Part shown: in pieces, positions 16,352 to 25,170 of the stretch
How the letters are laid out: each line of letters opens with the position of its first letter
How positions within the stretch are numbered: the first letter of the stretch is position 1
Assembly (NCBI RefSeq): GCF_016756395.1
Contig: NZ_AP018365.1
Span: 4,956,001 to 5,020,000 of the forward strand
DNA: 64,000 nucleotides
DNA from: Streptomyces sp. SN-593
GTDB taxonomy: Bacteria; Actinomycetota; Actinomycetes; Streptomycetales; Streptomycetaceae
Direction of reading: 5' to 3'
The notes under the pieces: generated by a model
Seen by the model: only the letters and a program-made list of their open reading frames with translations
What the model was told of the DNA's origin: nothing
Database searches by the model: none
Program-made: the position numbers and the translations under genes

Positions 16352-17317
16352 ATGACTATCCCTACGCACTGGGCCGCGCTGCCCCGCCCCTCGGGTCCCG
16401 CCCGACCCGGCACCGGCACCGGCGCCCGAAGCGGGACCGGTATCGAGGAACGCGAACTCAGCTCCGGCGGCTACCGCTTCGTCTCCCGCGTCGCCTGGTG
16501 CGAGGACCCCCGCACCGAGCCCTTCCTCATCCTCGGCGGCTCGTCCCAGGACCGGCTGTCCTGGACCCGGCACGAGCGCGCGCTGCTCCCGCTGGGCCAC
16601 GTGGTCACCGTGGACCTGCCCGGCTACGGCGGCGCCGCCTTCCTGCCGGCCCGGCTCGGCATCGACTTCCTCGCCGAAGCCGTGCGCGACACCCTCGACG
16701 ACCTCGGCATGACCCGGGTGAACCTGCTCGGCGCCTGCTTCGGCGGCGCGATCGGGCTGCGCTTCGCCCAGCGCCACCCCGAGCGGGTGGAGCGGCTGAT
16801 GCTCGTCGGCATGACCAGGGACCTGCCGCAGGACTACACCGACTGCGTGCCGCGCTGGATGGCGATGCTCGCCGAGGGCCGCGGCGACGACATCGCGCGC
16901 GAACTGGTGGACCGCTTCATGTCCCCGCCGGGGACCGGGAGCGTGCGGCGGTACGCGGCCGTGTCCCGGCTGCTGTACCGGCAGTTCGCCGAGCGCAGCG
17001 TCGAGCAGGTGCGGATGGACGTGGAGCACAACCGCCGTCTGCTGGCCCACGACTGGTACGTCCCGCTGCCGGCGCCCCGGGTGCCCGCGCTGGTGCTCAC
17101 CGGCGAGCACGACACGCTCACACCGCCCGCCGTGGGGCTGGCCACCGCGCGCTGCCTCGCGGGGGCGTGGTTCACCACGGTCAAGGACGCCGACCACCTC
17201 CTCCCGGTGGAGCGCAGCGACGAACTCGGCGATCTCATCGCACGGTTCTGCACGGGTCGTGCGATCGACCCGCTGCCGTACTGCAACCCCGCGACGTACG
17301 TGCCCGCCGCCGCGTAG
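16352..17317 (+). CDS. Alpha/beta-hydrolase with cysteine nucleophile
   Basis: 321 residues, alpha/beta-hydrolase fold. The nucleophile elbow reads GACFGG, so cysteine stands where serine is usual; the acid is in GEHDTLTPP and the histidine in DADHLLP. Cysteine nucleophiles occur in dienelactone-hydrolase-like enzymes and in some acyltransferase or cyclase-like relatives of this fold, so plain esterase activity should not be assumed. The first ~35 residues are a disordered G/T/R-rich lead. The ATG follows CCAGGAG at good spacing. No signal peptide. Downstream, on the opposite strand, is a large LuxR-type regulator that may control it. Substrate unknown. Confidence 0.8.
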   Translation: MTIPTHWAALPRPSGPARPGTGTGARSGTGIEERELSSGGYRFVSRVAWCEDPRTEPFLILGGSSQDRLSWTRHERALLPLGHVVTVDLPGYGGAAFLPARLGIDFLAEAVRDTLDDLGMTRVNLLGACFGGAIGLRFAQRHPERVERLMLVGMTRDLPQDYTDCVPRWMAMLAEGRGDDIARELVDRFMSPPGTGSVRRYAAVSRLLYRQFAERSVEQVRMDVEHNRRLLAHDWYVPLPAPRVPALVLTGEHDTLTPPAVGLATARCLAGAWFTTVKDADHLLPVERSDELGDLIARFCTGRAIDPLPYCNPATYVPAAA

Positions 17318-17882
17318 GTGTGCCGCCGGCGCCGCACCGCTGCCACTGCACCGCACGGCCGCCACGGCACCGTCGGGCGGAGGGGTTCGGGTGTCCATAT
17401 TGGTACGTGTCGCTTTTTGGACAACCCTGCCTGCGGACGGGTGAATTCCCAGGTCGTGGTGGGGTTGGGGACGTGTGTCCGGGTCGGCTGCGGGAAAAGG
17501 GCGCTAGGCACCGCACCGCCTGTTCGGATATCAATTCAGCACGGCACTTCGCGGCGTGACTCCCCGTCCGCGAAGCCGCCCAGGCGCCCAGCGCGCCGCC
17601 GGCCGCGGTGTCCCCGTATCACTGCGGCCATGTGCCGCCGAGGATCAGGCCGGTCTGCTCGCCCGGCCTCCCGGGGGGGAATCCTCGGTGGCCGTCAGGC
17701 GGGGCCTTCCGGCCCGACGGTCCCGCACCGCTCGTCCCCGCGCGTCCACTGCGCGGGGACGAGCGGAAACCCGCACGGTCCCGCACGCACCCACGAGGCA
17801 CGCGCGTGTGTACGGGTACGAGGGGCGGGTACGGACACGGACGCGCAGGCCGCGGCCCCGCACGCGCGCGCCACCGTCGCGC
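17318..17882. other. Intergenic region between hydrolase and LuxR genes
   Basis: About 560 bp between convergent genes. A less GC-rich pocket (about 17395-17560) is a possible promoter or small-gene site; the rest is ordinary C/G-rich sequence. Only one tiny open frame with a good ribosome binding site is worth listing separately. Confidence 0.5.
17391..17444 (+). CDS. Possible 17-residue peptide (speculative)
   Basis: GTG start preceded by GGAGGGG at ideal spacing encodes MSILVRVAFWTTLPADG and stops. It lies 74 bp after the hydrolase gene. The hydrophobic centre is peptide-like, but the length is too short for any statistical support and no processing enzyme other than the neighbouring hydrolase is nearby. 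Confidence 0.15.
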   Translation: MSILVRVAFWTTLPADG

Positions 17883-19064
17883 TCAGGACGGCGGGCGGCC
17901 CGTCCGCGCCGCGGGCGGGCGCACCCGGTTCGGCGCGAGCACCCCCATCAGGTTCGGGTCCTGGGCGAGTTTCAGGCCCGCCTCGAAACGGCTGCCCGCG
18001 TCCAGCCGGTCCATGAGTTTCGCGATCACCCGCTGCACGGTGCGGCGGTGCACCCCCACCTTGCGGGCGATCTGCTCGTCACCGAGCCCGGCGGCCATCA
18101 GCCGGATCACCACCCGCTCCTGCATGGTGAGTTCTGCGCGCCGACCGGCGCCGGCCCCCGCCCCCGACCCGGCCCCCGACCCAGCCCCGGCCCCCGACCC
18201 CGACCCCGATCCGGCCCCCGACCCGCCCCCTGACCCCGACCCCGTCGCAGCCCCGGACCGGGAGGACCGCGACCCGGCTCCGCTACCGGCGCGCAGCGCC
18301 TCCTCCACCGTCACCGCCCGCAACCAGTAGTCGTCGAAGATCGCGGTGAGCGTCTGCACCAGGGCGGTGCTGCGCACCAGCAGCATGGGGTTGTCGTAGA
18401 CCGCGTTCGGGTCGGACGGCATGCAGGCCAACTCGTTGTCGTGCAGCAGGATGTCGCACGGCGCGTGGTCGAGGAGCCGCACGCTGACGCCCAGGTCGGC
18501 GACCTCCCGCAGGTAGTGCAGGTACCTGGACGTCTGCACGAGGGACAGCGGGTAGATGGCCCGCAGCCGGACGCCACGCTTGACCAGCTGCGCGTCCCGC
18601 CGCAGCGAACTCTCCAGCACGTCGACCGGCGGCATCGGCCCCGGGTGCAGCGAGTCGCAGGTGCGCTGGATGGTGGCGGTCAGCGCGTCGAGCACCCGGT
18701 GCTTGGACCAGCGGTCGCGGATGTACTCCACCTGCACCTCGGACGCGACGCGCTCCACCGCGGGCCGGTAGACGTGGAGGAGGGCCTGGCCGGCCTCGCG
18801 CAGGGCCCGGGACCGGCGGGCCTGGTCCTCGGTGGCCAGGTGGTAGGCGTCCAGGGTGCGCACCAGCGCCGTGTCCGGTTCCACCGACTCGACGTGCCCG
18901 TCGGCGCGCGCCTCGACCAGCCCGATCTCGGTCAGCCGCCGCAGGGCGGCCCCGGCCTGCTCGGCGTCCAGCCCGGTCGCCGTCCCGAGGTCGCCCTCCA
19001 CCGCGCTGCCCAGCCGGCGCAGCGCCTCGTACACCGCGAGCGCCCGGTCCTCCTCATCCGGCAT
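17883..19064 (-). CDS. LuxR-type regulator with N-terminal TrmB-like domain
   Basis: 393 residues. Residues ~5-60 form a winged-helix resembling TrmB (VYEALRRLGSAVEGDLGTATG); ~100-260 an effector-binding-like domain (VEYIRDRWSKHRVLDALTAT... VRLRAIYPLS); ~320-375 a LuxR helix-turn-helix (LTMQERVVIRLMAAGLGDEQIARKVGV). Between the last two runs a linker of about 50 residues made only of G, S, A and a few R/T, encoded by CCCCCGACCCCGGC-type repeats. It starts 18 bp after the TerB gene with GGGGAGGG, so the two are probably cotranscribed. Regulators of this layout are common in Streptomyces, few with known signals. The convergent hydrolase is a possible target. Confidence 0.85.
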   Translation of the reverse strand: MPDEEDRALAVYEALRRLGSAVEGDLGTATGLDAEQAGAALRRLTEIGLVEARADGHVESVEPDTALVRTLDAYHLATEDQARRSRALREAGQALLHVYRPAVERVASEVQVEYIRDRWSKHRVLDALTATIQRTCDSLHPGPMPPVDVLESSLRRDAQLVKRGVRLRAIYPLSLVQTSRYLHYLREVADLGVSVRLLDHAPCDILLHDNELACMPSDPNAVYDNPMLLVRSTALVQTLTAIFDDYWLRAVTVEEALRAGSGAGSRSSRSGAATGSGSGGGSGAGSGSGSGAGAGSGAGSGAGAGAGRRAELTMQERVVIRLMAAGLGDEQIARKVGVHRRTVQRVIAKLMDRLDAGSRFEAGLKLAQDPNLMGVLAPNRVRPPAARTGRPPS

Positions 19065-19082
19065 CCGCCGGCCCTCCCCGCG

Positions 19083-19538
19083 TCAGAGGTCGAACTCCGC
19101 GGGGTTGAGGCCCACCGCGAAGCACGCCTCGCGTACCACTCCCTGCTCGGACTTGTCGAAGTCGCCGTCCGCGCCGCCGATGACGATACCGATCTGGATG
19201 ACCGCACGGGCCTCGGTGGGCTTCTTCTGCACCTTGGCCACCTCCTGGAGCACGGCCACCTTGCCGAACTCGAAGTCCGCGGCCAGCCGGTTGAGGTAGT
19301 CCTCGAAACGGCGCTGGAGGTCGGCGGCGGGGAAGTTCTGCAGGACGTCGTTGCCCGCGATGAGCGCGGCCACCCGGCGCCGCTCCTCGGGCGCCACGCT
19401 GCCGTCGGCCGCGGCCACCAGCGCGCAGATCGCCATGCTGGCGTCGCGGAAGGCGCCGCTCTTCAGGTCGTTCTTCTTCGCCGTGAGCTGCGTCTGCATG
19501 CCCTGGGCGGATTCCTTGAAGCGGTCCCACAGTGCCAT
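19083..19538 (-). CDS. TerB family tellurite-resistance-type protein
   Basis: 151 residues, all-helical, with the TerB acidic metal-site pattern: AAADGSVAPEER near the N-terminal third and GGADGDFDKSEQ near the C-terminal end, both DG(x)-acid loops. TerB binds metal ions and works with TerD-family proteins in stress responses. The ATG (MALWDRFKESAQG) is preceded by AGGAGAG. A TerD-family gene lies upstream on the same strand after 281 bp, and a LuxR-type regulator follows after 18 bp. Confidence 0.9.
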   Translation of the reverse strand: MALWDRFKESAQGMQTQLTAKKNDLKSGAFRDASMAICALVAAADGSVAPEERRRVAALIAGNDVLQNFPAADLQRRFEDYLNRLAADFEFGKVAVLQEVAKVQKKPTEARAVIQIGIVIGGADGDFDKSEQGVVREACFAVGLNPAEFDL

Positions 19539-19819
19539 GGCGTCTCTCCTGAGCGTGTGTCGGTACGGGGCCGCGCTGCGGTCGTACGGGTCGTCGCTGT
19601 TCCGTACCGAGAACTCGCGCGGACCGTAAAGGAGTTCCCAAGGGCTGCGGGCCGACCGGGGCGGGCGCGGGCCGTTTCCCCTGGTACGCGGCCGGGTTCC
19701 GCGGTTGGTGCCGGGCGTGTTCGCTGCGGGCGAACGGGTGCACGTGCGCACGGGGTGCACATGCCGACGGCTCCCGCCGCGCCGGCCGGTGCCGGGCGGG
19801 GGAGCCGTCCGCGGGGACG
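19539..19819. other. Intergenic between TerD and TerB genes
   Basis: 281 bp with no gene seen; should carry the TerB promoter. GTACGGTTCCGTAC-like short symmetric words occur around 19560-19610, but none is a clear operator. Confidence 0.35.
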
Positions 19820-20395
19820 TCAGAGGTTGACGCCGAAGTCCGACGCGATGCCGGCCAGACCGGAGGCGTACCCCTGGCCGATGGCGCGGAACTTCCACTC
19901 GGCGCCGTTGCGGTACAGCTCGCCGAAGACCATCGCGGTCTCGGTGGCGGCGTCCTCGCTCAGGTCGTAGCGCGCGATCTCGGAGCCGCCGGCCTGGTTC
20001 AGGACGCGGATGTAGGCGTTGCGCACCTGGCCGAAGTTCTGGCTGCGGCTCTCCGCGTCGTAGATCGACACCGGGAAGACGACCTTGTCGACGTCGGCCG
20101 GCAGCGCGGCGAGGTTGACGTTGATCTGCTCGTCGTCGCCGTCGCCCTCGCCGGTGACGTTGTCGCCGGTGTGCACGACGGTCTGGTCGGGGCTCTGCTT
20201 GTTGTTGAAGAAGACGAAGAAGCCGTCCGAGTGGACCTTGCCGGTCGCGTTCACGGCGATCGCGCTCGCGTCGAGGTCGAAGTCCGTACCGGTGGTGGTG
20301 CGGACGTCCCAGCCGAGTCCGACGGTGACGGCGGTCAGGCCGGGTGCCTCCTTCGTCAGCGAGACGTTGCCGCCCTTGGTCAGGCTTACCGCCAT
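19820..20395 (-). CDS. TerD family protein
   Basis: 191 residues, full length for TerD. It has MAVSLTKGGNVSLTKEAPGL at the start, the calcium-binding motifs GTDFDLDASA and DGDDEQINVNL, and the conserved FFVFFNNKQSPD and EIARYDLSED segments. TerD-type proteins bind calcium and form stress-response complexes at the membrane; streptomycetes use paralogues in osmotic, oxidative and developmental stress. ATG 20395 is the family start. Single gene with its own upstream region. Confidence 0.95.
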   Translation of the reverse strand: MAVSLTKGGNVSLTKEAPGLTAVTVGLGWDVRTTTGTDFDLDASAIAVNATGKVHSDGFFVFFNNKQSPDQTVVHTGDNVTGEGDGDDEQINVNLAALPADVDKVVFPVSIYDAESRSQNFGQVRNAYIRVLNQAGGSEIARYDLSEDAATETAMVFGELYRNGAEWKFRAIGQGYASGLAGIASDFGVNL

Positions 20396-20535
20396 GGGAA
20401 GTCCCCTTTGTGTGGTCGTGGGTGTTGCGGACGAAAGTACCGTCACCCGTCTGAACGCGGCGCGGGGTTCGTACGGTTCCGTTCCCGCCGGAAATCCCCG
20501 TGACGGGGAGGGGGCGGGCGCGCGACCATGGAGTC

Positions 20536-20961
20536 ATGTCCGGGCCACTGATCATCCGCGGCTCGGTCTCCATCCCGGAGGCCGAGCTCATGTGGCGTTT
20601 CTCGCGCTCGTCCGGACCGGGCGGCCAGCACGTGAACACCAGCGACAGCCAGGTCGAGCTGCGGTTCGACCTCGCGGCGACCGAGTCCCTGCCGCCGGTG
20701 TGGCGGGAGCGCGCGCTGGAGCGGCTGGCGGGGCGCCTGGTGGGCGGGGTGCTCACGGTGCGGGCGTCGGAGCACCGCTCGCAGTGGCGCAACCGGGAGA
20801 CGGCCGCGGCCCGGATGGCCTCGCTCCTCGGCCAGGCGACGGCCCCGCCGCCCAAGGCGCGCCGCCCCACCCGCATACCCCGGGGGATCAACGAGAAGCG
20901 GCTGCGCGAGAAGAAGCAGCGCGGCCAGACGAAGCGGGGCCGCGGCGGAGCCTGGGACTGA
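20536..20961 (+). CDS. arfB: Peptidyl-tRNA hydrolase ArfB (ribosome rescue)
   Basis: 141 residues. The release-factor-like domain carries the catalytic GGQ in FSRSSGPGGQHVNTSDSQVE, and the basic tail (RLREKKQRGQTKRGRGG) is the segment that enters the empty mRNA channel of stalled ribosomes. It hydrolyses peptidyl-tRNA on non-stop ribosomes. The ATG fits family starts; GACCAT lies 6 bases upstream, consistent with a leaderless message. Convergent with the next gene, with a 21-bp gap. Confidence 0.93.
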   Translation: MSGPLIIRGSVSIPEAELMWRFSRSSGPGGQHVNTSDSQVELRFDLAATESLPPVWRERALERLAGRLVGGVLTVRASEHRSQWRNRETAAARMASLLGQATAPPPKARRPTRIPRGINEKRLREKKQRGQTKRGRGGAWD

Positions 20962-20982
20962 GCGCCCGGCGTCCGGCCGCGC

Positions 20983-21495
20983 TCACGCGAGGTAGCGGTA
21001 CCGGCCGCGGAAGTACGTGAGCGGGCCGCCCTCGGCGCTCGGGGTGCGCGCGGTCATCACCCTGCCGATCGCGAGCACGTGGTCGCCGGCGACCACGCTC
21101 TGCTCGGTCTCGCACTCGAGTATCGCCAGGGCGCCGCCGAGGACGGGGGCGCCGGACGCCTCGCCGCGGTAGTAGGACACGTCCTCGAAGAGCAGCCGGT
21201 CGCTGATCCTGCCGCGCATCGCGAACCGCCCGGCGATGTGCCGCTGGCTCTCGCTGAGCACCGACACCGCCCACCGCGGCTGCCGGTCGAGGAGTTCCTC
21301 CATCCGGGAGCCGACCCGCACGCTGACGAGCACCAGCGGGGGTTCGAGCGACACGGACATGAACGCCGTCGCGGTCATGCCGACGTCCTCGCCGCGCGGC
21401 CCGTCCTCGGGGTCGTGCGCGGTGACGAGGACGACGCCCGCGGACAGGCGTGTCAGGGCGGCGCGGAAGTCGTCGATGCTGGCGGTCTGACCCAT
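20983..21495 (-). CDS. Flavin reductase family protein
   Basis: 170 residues, split-barrel flavin reductase-like domain. FRAALTRLSAGVVLVTA at the start, GMTATAFMSVSLEPPLVLVSV (the FMN-binding strand and loop) and the C-terminal YFRGRYRYL are typical of the short-chain FMN/FAD reductases that supply reduced flavin to two-component monooxygenases. No partner monooxygenase is visible nearby. ATG 21495 is chosen over the more upstream ATG because the first 16 residues of that version lack conservation. Confidence 0.88.
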   Translation of the reverse strand: MGQTASIDDFRAALTRLSAGVVLVTAHDPEDGPRGEDVGMTATAFMSVSLEPPLVLVSVRVGSRMEELLDRQPRWAVSVLSESQRHIAGRFAMRGRISDRLLFEDVSYYRGEASGAPVLGGALAILECETEQSVVAGDHVLAIGRVMTARTPSAEGGPLTYFRGRYRYLA

Positions 21496-21653
21496 GGTGG
21501 TCCCAGGATGCCGTCCGGGCGGAGTTCGAAGCACGTCTCCCAACGGTACGGGGCGGTGCCGCGCGGCCGCGTCGGGCTGCGGTCCGATGCCGCGCGGGTA
21601 GCGGGACCTAGGTCCGCCGGCCCACGGTCCGTGTCCAACTGCGCACCCGGAGG

Positions 21654-21669
21654 TGTGACTTGAGTCACA
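21654..21669. promoter_or_regulatory. Crp-type operator upstream of the cyclase gene
   Basis: TGTGACTTGAGTCACA is a perfect 7-2-7 palindrome that satisfies both the E. coli CRP consensus TGTGA-N6-TCACA and the streptomycete Crp consensus GTG-N6-GNCAC. Located 162 bp before the diguanylate cyclase start. Confidence 0.7.
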
Positions 21670-21684
21670 AGCGGTATGAATTGT

Positions 21685-21697
21685 TGACCCTGTGTAC
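21685..21697 (+). promoter_or_regulatory. BldD box upstream of the cyclase gene
   Basis: TGACCCTGTGTAC matches the BldD consensus TNACNC(A/T)GNGTNA at all but the last conserved base. BldD-c-di-GMP is known to repress cdgB directly in Streptomyces, so the location fits. Confidence 0.6.
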
Positions 21698-21830
21698 CGG
21701 CTGCACAGCTCGCTGTGATTCAGTTGCGTTGTAATTGGAAGACTGTGAATTACGGCGCGGTCGCTACGGCGACCGGGGTATGGGAAACCTCGCTGGAGTT
21801 GCCATCCGACCCGTGGGGAGGGCGCTAGGC

Positions 21831-23489
21831 ATGGACACCGAGTCGGAGCCGTATGTCCGTCTCGCGACCCTGCGTCAGCTCCACCAGGTCGTGGCGGACC
21901 TCAACACCGCGCGCAGCCTCGCGGACGCGCTCCAGGCCGTCGCCGACGGCGTGGTCCGCGGGCTGGGGTACGAACTGGCCGCGGTGAACCTGGTCCGGCC
22001 GGACGGAGACCTCGTGGTGGCCGCGTTCGCCGGGAGCGCCGCGGGGGAGGCGCTGCTGTCCGGGCGGGTCGGCTCGCGCACCTCGTGGGACCGCCGGCTG
22101 ACCATGGGCGAGCAGTGGGGGACCCTGCGCTTCATCCCGCACACCGAGGGCTGGGTGCTCGTCGACGACGACGTGCCGCAGTGGCACACCGAGGGCCCGC
22201 TGCCGCGCTTCCCCGACGAGTGGCACCCCGGCGACCGGCTGTACGCGCCCATGTACGCCTCCCAGGCGGTCGGCAGCGAGCTGATCGGGGTGATATCCGT
22301 CGACCGCCCCACCAGCGGCCGCCACCCCGGGCCCTGGGGCTGCGAGGCCCTGCAGATGTACGCCTTCCAGTCCGGCATCGCGATCAGCAACGCCCGGCTG
22401 AGGGCGAACATGCAGCGCGCCCTGGTCCGGCTGGAGCGCGACCAGCAGGCGCTGCGGGCCAGCGAGGAGAGCTTCCGGCAGGCCTTCGAGTACGCGCCCA
22501 GCGGCATGGCCATCGCCGAGATGGGCGGCGACCAGCACGGCAAGCTGCTGCGTGCCAACGACGCGCTGTGCCGCCTGCTGGGCCGCTCCGCGTCCGTCAT
22601 GCGCCGCTACTCCTTCTCCGACCTGGTGCACCCCGAGGACGTCGGCGTGCTGCTGCGCACCTCCGCCGAGGGCGGCCGGGCCGAGCTGCGGCTCGCGCGG
22701 CGCGACGGCAGCTACGTCTGGGTGAGCCTGCGCAACTCCGTGGTCGCCGACACGACCGACGGCCCGCGCTTCCTGCTCACCCACGTCGAGGACATCGAGG
22801 AGCGCAAGAGCCGCGAGCTCCAGCTCGCCCACCGGGCCAGCCACGACTCGCTGACCGGCCTGCCCAACAGCGCCGAGCTGCGCTCCCGGCTGTCCGCCCG
22901 GCTGTGCGCGCAGCCCCAGGAACGCGGTGCCGCCGGCGCCTCCGGGCTGCCCGCCGAACCCGAGGGCGGCGACGGCTTCGCCTTCAGCTACGGCTACGGG
23001 CCGGACGACCTGGCAGCGCCGCTCTCCTTCGACTCCCACGTCCACACCGTCGCGCCCGACGAGTCCGACGAGGAGGGGGCCGGCAAGGGGCTCGCGGTGC
23101 TCTTCTGCGACCTCGACGGCTTCAAGTCCATCAACGACCGGTTCGGGCACCACACCGGCGACGCCGTCCTCATCGAGGTGGCGCGGCGCCTGACCGGGGC
23201 GGTGCGCGACGGTGACACCGTTGCCAGGCTCGGCGGCGACGAGTTCGTCGTCCTCGCGGACGGGCTCGCCCCCGCCGACGCGTCGGACCTCACGGTACGG
23301 CTGCGCAACGCGATCATCCCGCCGATCCGCGTGGACGGCCGCGCCGTCCGGGTCGGCGCGTCCTTCGGCATCGGATGGGCCGGCTGCGGCATGACCGCGG
23401 AGGAGGTCCTCCACTCGGCCGACCAGCGGATGTACGTCGAGAAGCGCTCCCGCGCCACCTCCCGCCCCAACCACCGCCGCGCGGGCTGA
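21831..23489 (+). CDS. cdgB: GAF-PAS-GGDEF diguanylate cyclase (CdgB-like)
   Basis: 552 residues. A GAF domain (~20-185) is followed by a PAS/PAC domain (~205-325) and a GGDEF domain (~330-545). The active site GGDEF is intact at 468-472, and RDGD five residues before it is an intact RxxD inhibitory site, so the enzyme should make c-di-GMP with product inhibition. No EAL domain. The GGDEF domain carries a ~60-residue polar insertion after its first helix (about residues 360-420). This layout, and the start MDTESEPYVRLATLRQLHQV, is that of CdgB, which controls development and antibiotic production. ATG 21831 is preceded by GGGGAGGG. Confidence 0.93.
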   Translation: MDTESEPYVRLATLRQLHQVVADLNTARSLADALQAVADGVVRGLGYELAAVNLVRPDGDLVVAAFAGSAAGEALLSGRVGSRTSWDRRLTMGEQWGTLRFIPHTEGWVLVDDDVPQWHTEGPLPRFPDEWHPGDRLYAPMYASQAVGSELIGVISVDRPTSGRHPGPWGCEALQMYAFQSGIAISNARLRANMQRALVRLERDQQALRASEESFRQAFEYAPSGMAIAEMGGDQHGKLLRANDALCRLLGRSASVMRRYSFSDLVHPEDVGVLLRTSAEGGRAELRLARRDGSYVWVSLRNSVVADTTDGPRFLLTHVEDIEERKSRELQLAHRASHDSLTGLPNSAELRSRLSARLCAQPQERGAAGASGLPAEPEGGDGFAFSYGYGPDDLAAPLSFDSHVHTVAPDESDEEGAGKGLAVLFCDLDGFKSINDRFGHHTGDAVLIEVARRLTGAVRDGDTVARLGGDEFVVLADGLAPADASDLTVRLRNAIIPPIRVDGRAVRVGASFGIGWAGCGMTAEEVLHSADQRMYVEKRSRATSRPNHRRAG

Positions 23490-23652
23490 CGCGGGCCGGC
23501 CCGGCGCGCACGCCCCGGGCCACCCCCTGACGCGCGACGGCCGCCACCGGGACGAGGGGTGCCCCCAGGGGCCGGGCACCCCGACCGGATGTCCACCTTG
23601 CGGAGTAGCGGGGATCGCTCTGCGGGCTGACCCCGCGACGGGTTGCCGTGCC

Positions 23653-23658
23653 TACGCT
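23653..23658 (+). promoter_or_regulatory. -10 element of leaderless histidine kinase promoter
   Basis: TACGCT followed by 7 bases and then GTG 23666. This decides against the GTG at 23648, which lies upstream of the -10. Confidence 0.5.
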
Positions 23659-23665
23659 GGGTTAT

Positions 23666-24868
23666 GTGCAGCGCGTCTACGACTTCTTCCGCCGACACCC
23701 GACGTGGGTCGACAGCTTCTGGGCTGCCGTCCTGCTGGTGTCGTGCGCGCTGTGGATCACCGTGGACGACTCGCTCCCCCGGCCGCAGCAGATCGTCGCC
23801 GTCCCGCTGTCGGTCGCCCTGGCCGCGGTGGTCGCGCTGCGCCGCAGGGCCCCGGAGCGCCTGCTGCTCGTCGCGGTCGCCGTCGGCCTGCTCCAGCTCG
23901 CCCTGGACGTGCAGCCCAACCCGGGCAACCTCGCCTTCCTGGTGATCATCTACACCTGCGCGTCGAACGGGGCCCGCTGGTCCTCCCGGCTCGCCCTGGT
24001 CGGCGGCCTGGCCGCGGCCCCGGCGTCGATGCTCCGCTGGCCCCCGCACAGCGAGTACTCCACGGTGTGGACGACCCTCCTCCAGACCTTCTTCCTCACC
24101 GTGATCTACGCGCTGTCCTGGGTGATCGGCGACCGCCTGCGCACCCGGCGGGCGTACTACGCCGAGCTGGAGGAGCGGGCCGCGCGGCTGCACCGGGAGC
24201 GCGAGGCCCAGTCGAAGGCCGCGGTGGCCGCCGAGCGGGCCCGGATCGCCCGCGAGCTGCACGACGTGGTGGCGCACAACGTGTCGGTGATGGTCGTACA
24301 GGCCGACGGCGCGGCGTACGTGCTGGACGGCGCGCCGGACCAGGCCAAGCAGGCGCTCACCACCATCTCGACCACCGGGCGGCAGGCGCTCGCCGAGATG
24401 CGCCGGCTGCTCGGGCTGCTGCGCGCCGGCGACGACGCGGGCGGCGAGTACGTCCCCCAGCCCGGGGTGGACCAGCTCGCCGACCTCATCGACCAGGTGC
24501 GCGGCGCCGGACTGCCGGTGCGCTTCGAGGTGGCCGGGCAGGCCCGCCCGCTGTCCAGCGGGGTCGAGCTGACCGCCTACCGCATCGTGCAGGAAGCGCT
24601 CACCAACGTGCGCAAGCACGGCGGCGACGGGGCCAGCGCCAGCGTGCTGCTCGGCTTCGGCGACGCCGCGCTCGACCTGCTCATCGAGGACGACGGCCGG
24701 GGCGCGCGGCAGGAGCTGTACGCGCAGGGCGGCCGGGACGGCCTGGGGCAGGGGCTCATCGGCATGCGCGAGCGCATCGGCATGGTCGGCGGCACCCTCA
24801 CCGCGGGGCCGCGCCCGGGCGGCGGTTTCCGGATCAGCGCGGTGCTCCCGCTGCGCGGCGCGGGATGA
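23666..24868 (+). CDS. NarL-type two-component sensor histidine kinase
   Basis: About 400 residues. Four to five transmembrane helices fill residues 15-145, then a coiled linker, then a HisKA_3 dimerisation domain with the phosphate-accepting histidine in RIARELHDVVAHNVSVM (about His199), and an HATPase_c domain with the GLGQGLIGMRERIGMVGG end. No extracytoplasmic sensor domain is visible, so the signal is probably read in or at the membrane. The response regulator follows after 302 bp in the same direction. GTG 23666 is favoured by a -10 element 7 bases upstream; GTG 23648 would add six residues. Confidence 0.92.
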   Translation: MQRVYDFFRRHPTWVDSFWAAVLLVSCALWITVDDSLPRPQQIVAVPLSVALAAVVALRRRAPERLLLVAVAVGLLQLALDVQPNPGNLAFLVIIYTCASNGARWSSRLALVGGLAAAPASMLRWPPHSEYSTVWTTLLQTFFLTVIYALSWVIGDRLRTRRAYYAELEERAARLHREREAQSKAAVAAERARIARELHDVVAHNVSVMVVQADGAAYVLDGAPDQAKQALTTISTTGRQALAEMRRLLGLLRAGDDAGGEYVPQPGVDQLADLIDQVRGAGLPVRFEVAGQARPLSSGVELTAYRIVQEALTNVRKHGGDGASASVLLGFGDAALDLLIEDDGRGARQELYAQGGRDGLGQGLIGMRERIGMVGGTLTAGPRPGGGFRISAVLPLRGAG

Positions 24869-25170
24869 CGCGCCGGGCCGGCCCGGCAGGCGCCCTGGAG
24901 CCCCGGTACACCGCTCGCGCCGCCCTCCCGGCCCCGGACTCCCACCGAGCCGCCGCCGCGCCCTCCGGCGCCCCCTGACGGCCTTCTCGGGCCCCGGGGA
25001 GGCCCGCCGATCCTCCGACCCCTTCCGATCCTCCGACCCCTTCCGAGCCGCCGACCCCGGACGATTGCCCCCGCGCCTGCCGGCCCCGAAGTCCGCCGAC
25101 CTCCGATCTCCGACCTCCGCCCCCCGAACTCCGCGACGACCGCGCACCCGCCCCCGAAAGGACCCGACCG
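24869..25170. other. Intergenic with CTCCGACC-type repeats
   Basis: 302 bp between kinase and regulator genes. No gene. The middle is imperfectly repeated (CCTCCGACCCCTTCCGA twice at about 25013-25046, then CCTCCGATCTCCGACCTCCG). A GAAAGGA ribosome binding site for the regulator ends it. Confidence 0.5.

Noticed and set aside
17318..18330. RiPP precursor cluster around the cysteine hydrolase and LuxR gene
   Set aside because: No modifying enzyme, transporter or credible precursor; the only small peptide frame is 17 residues and unsupported.
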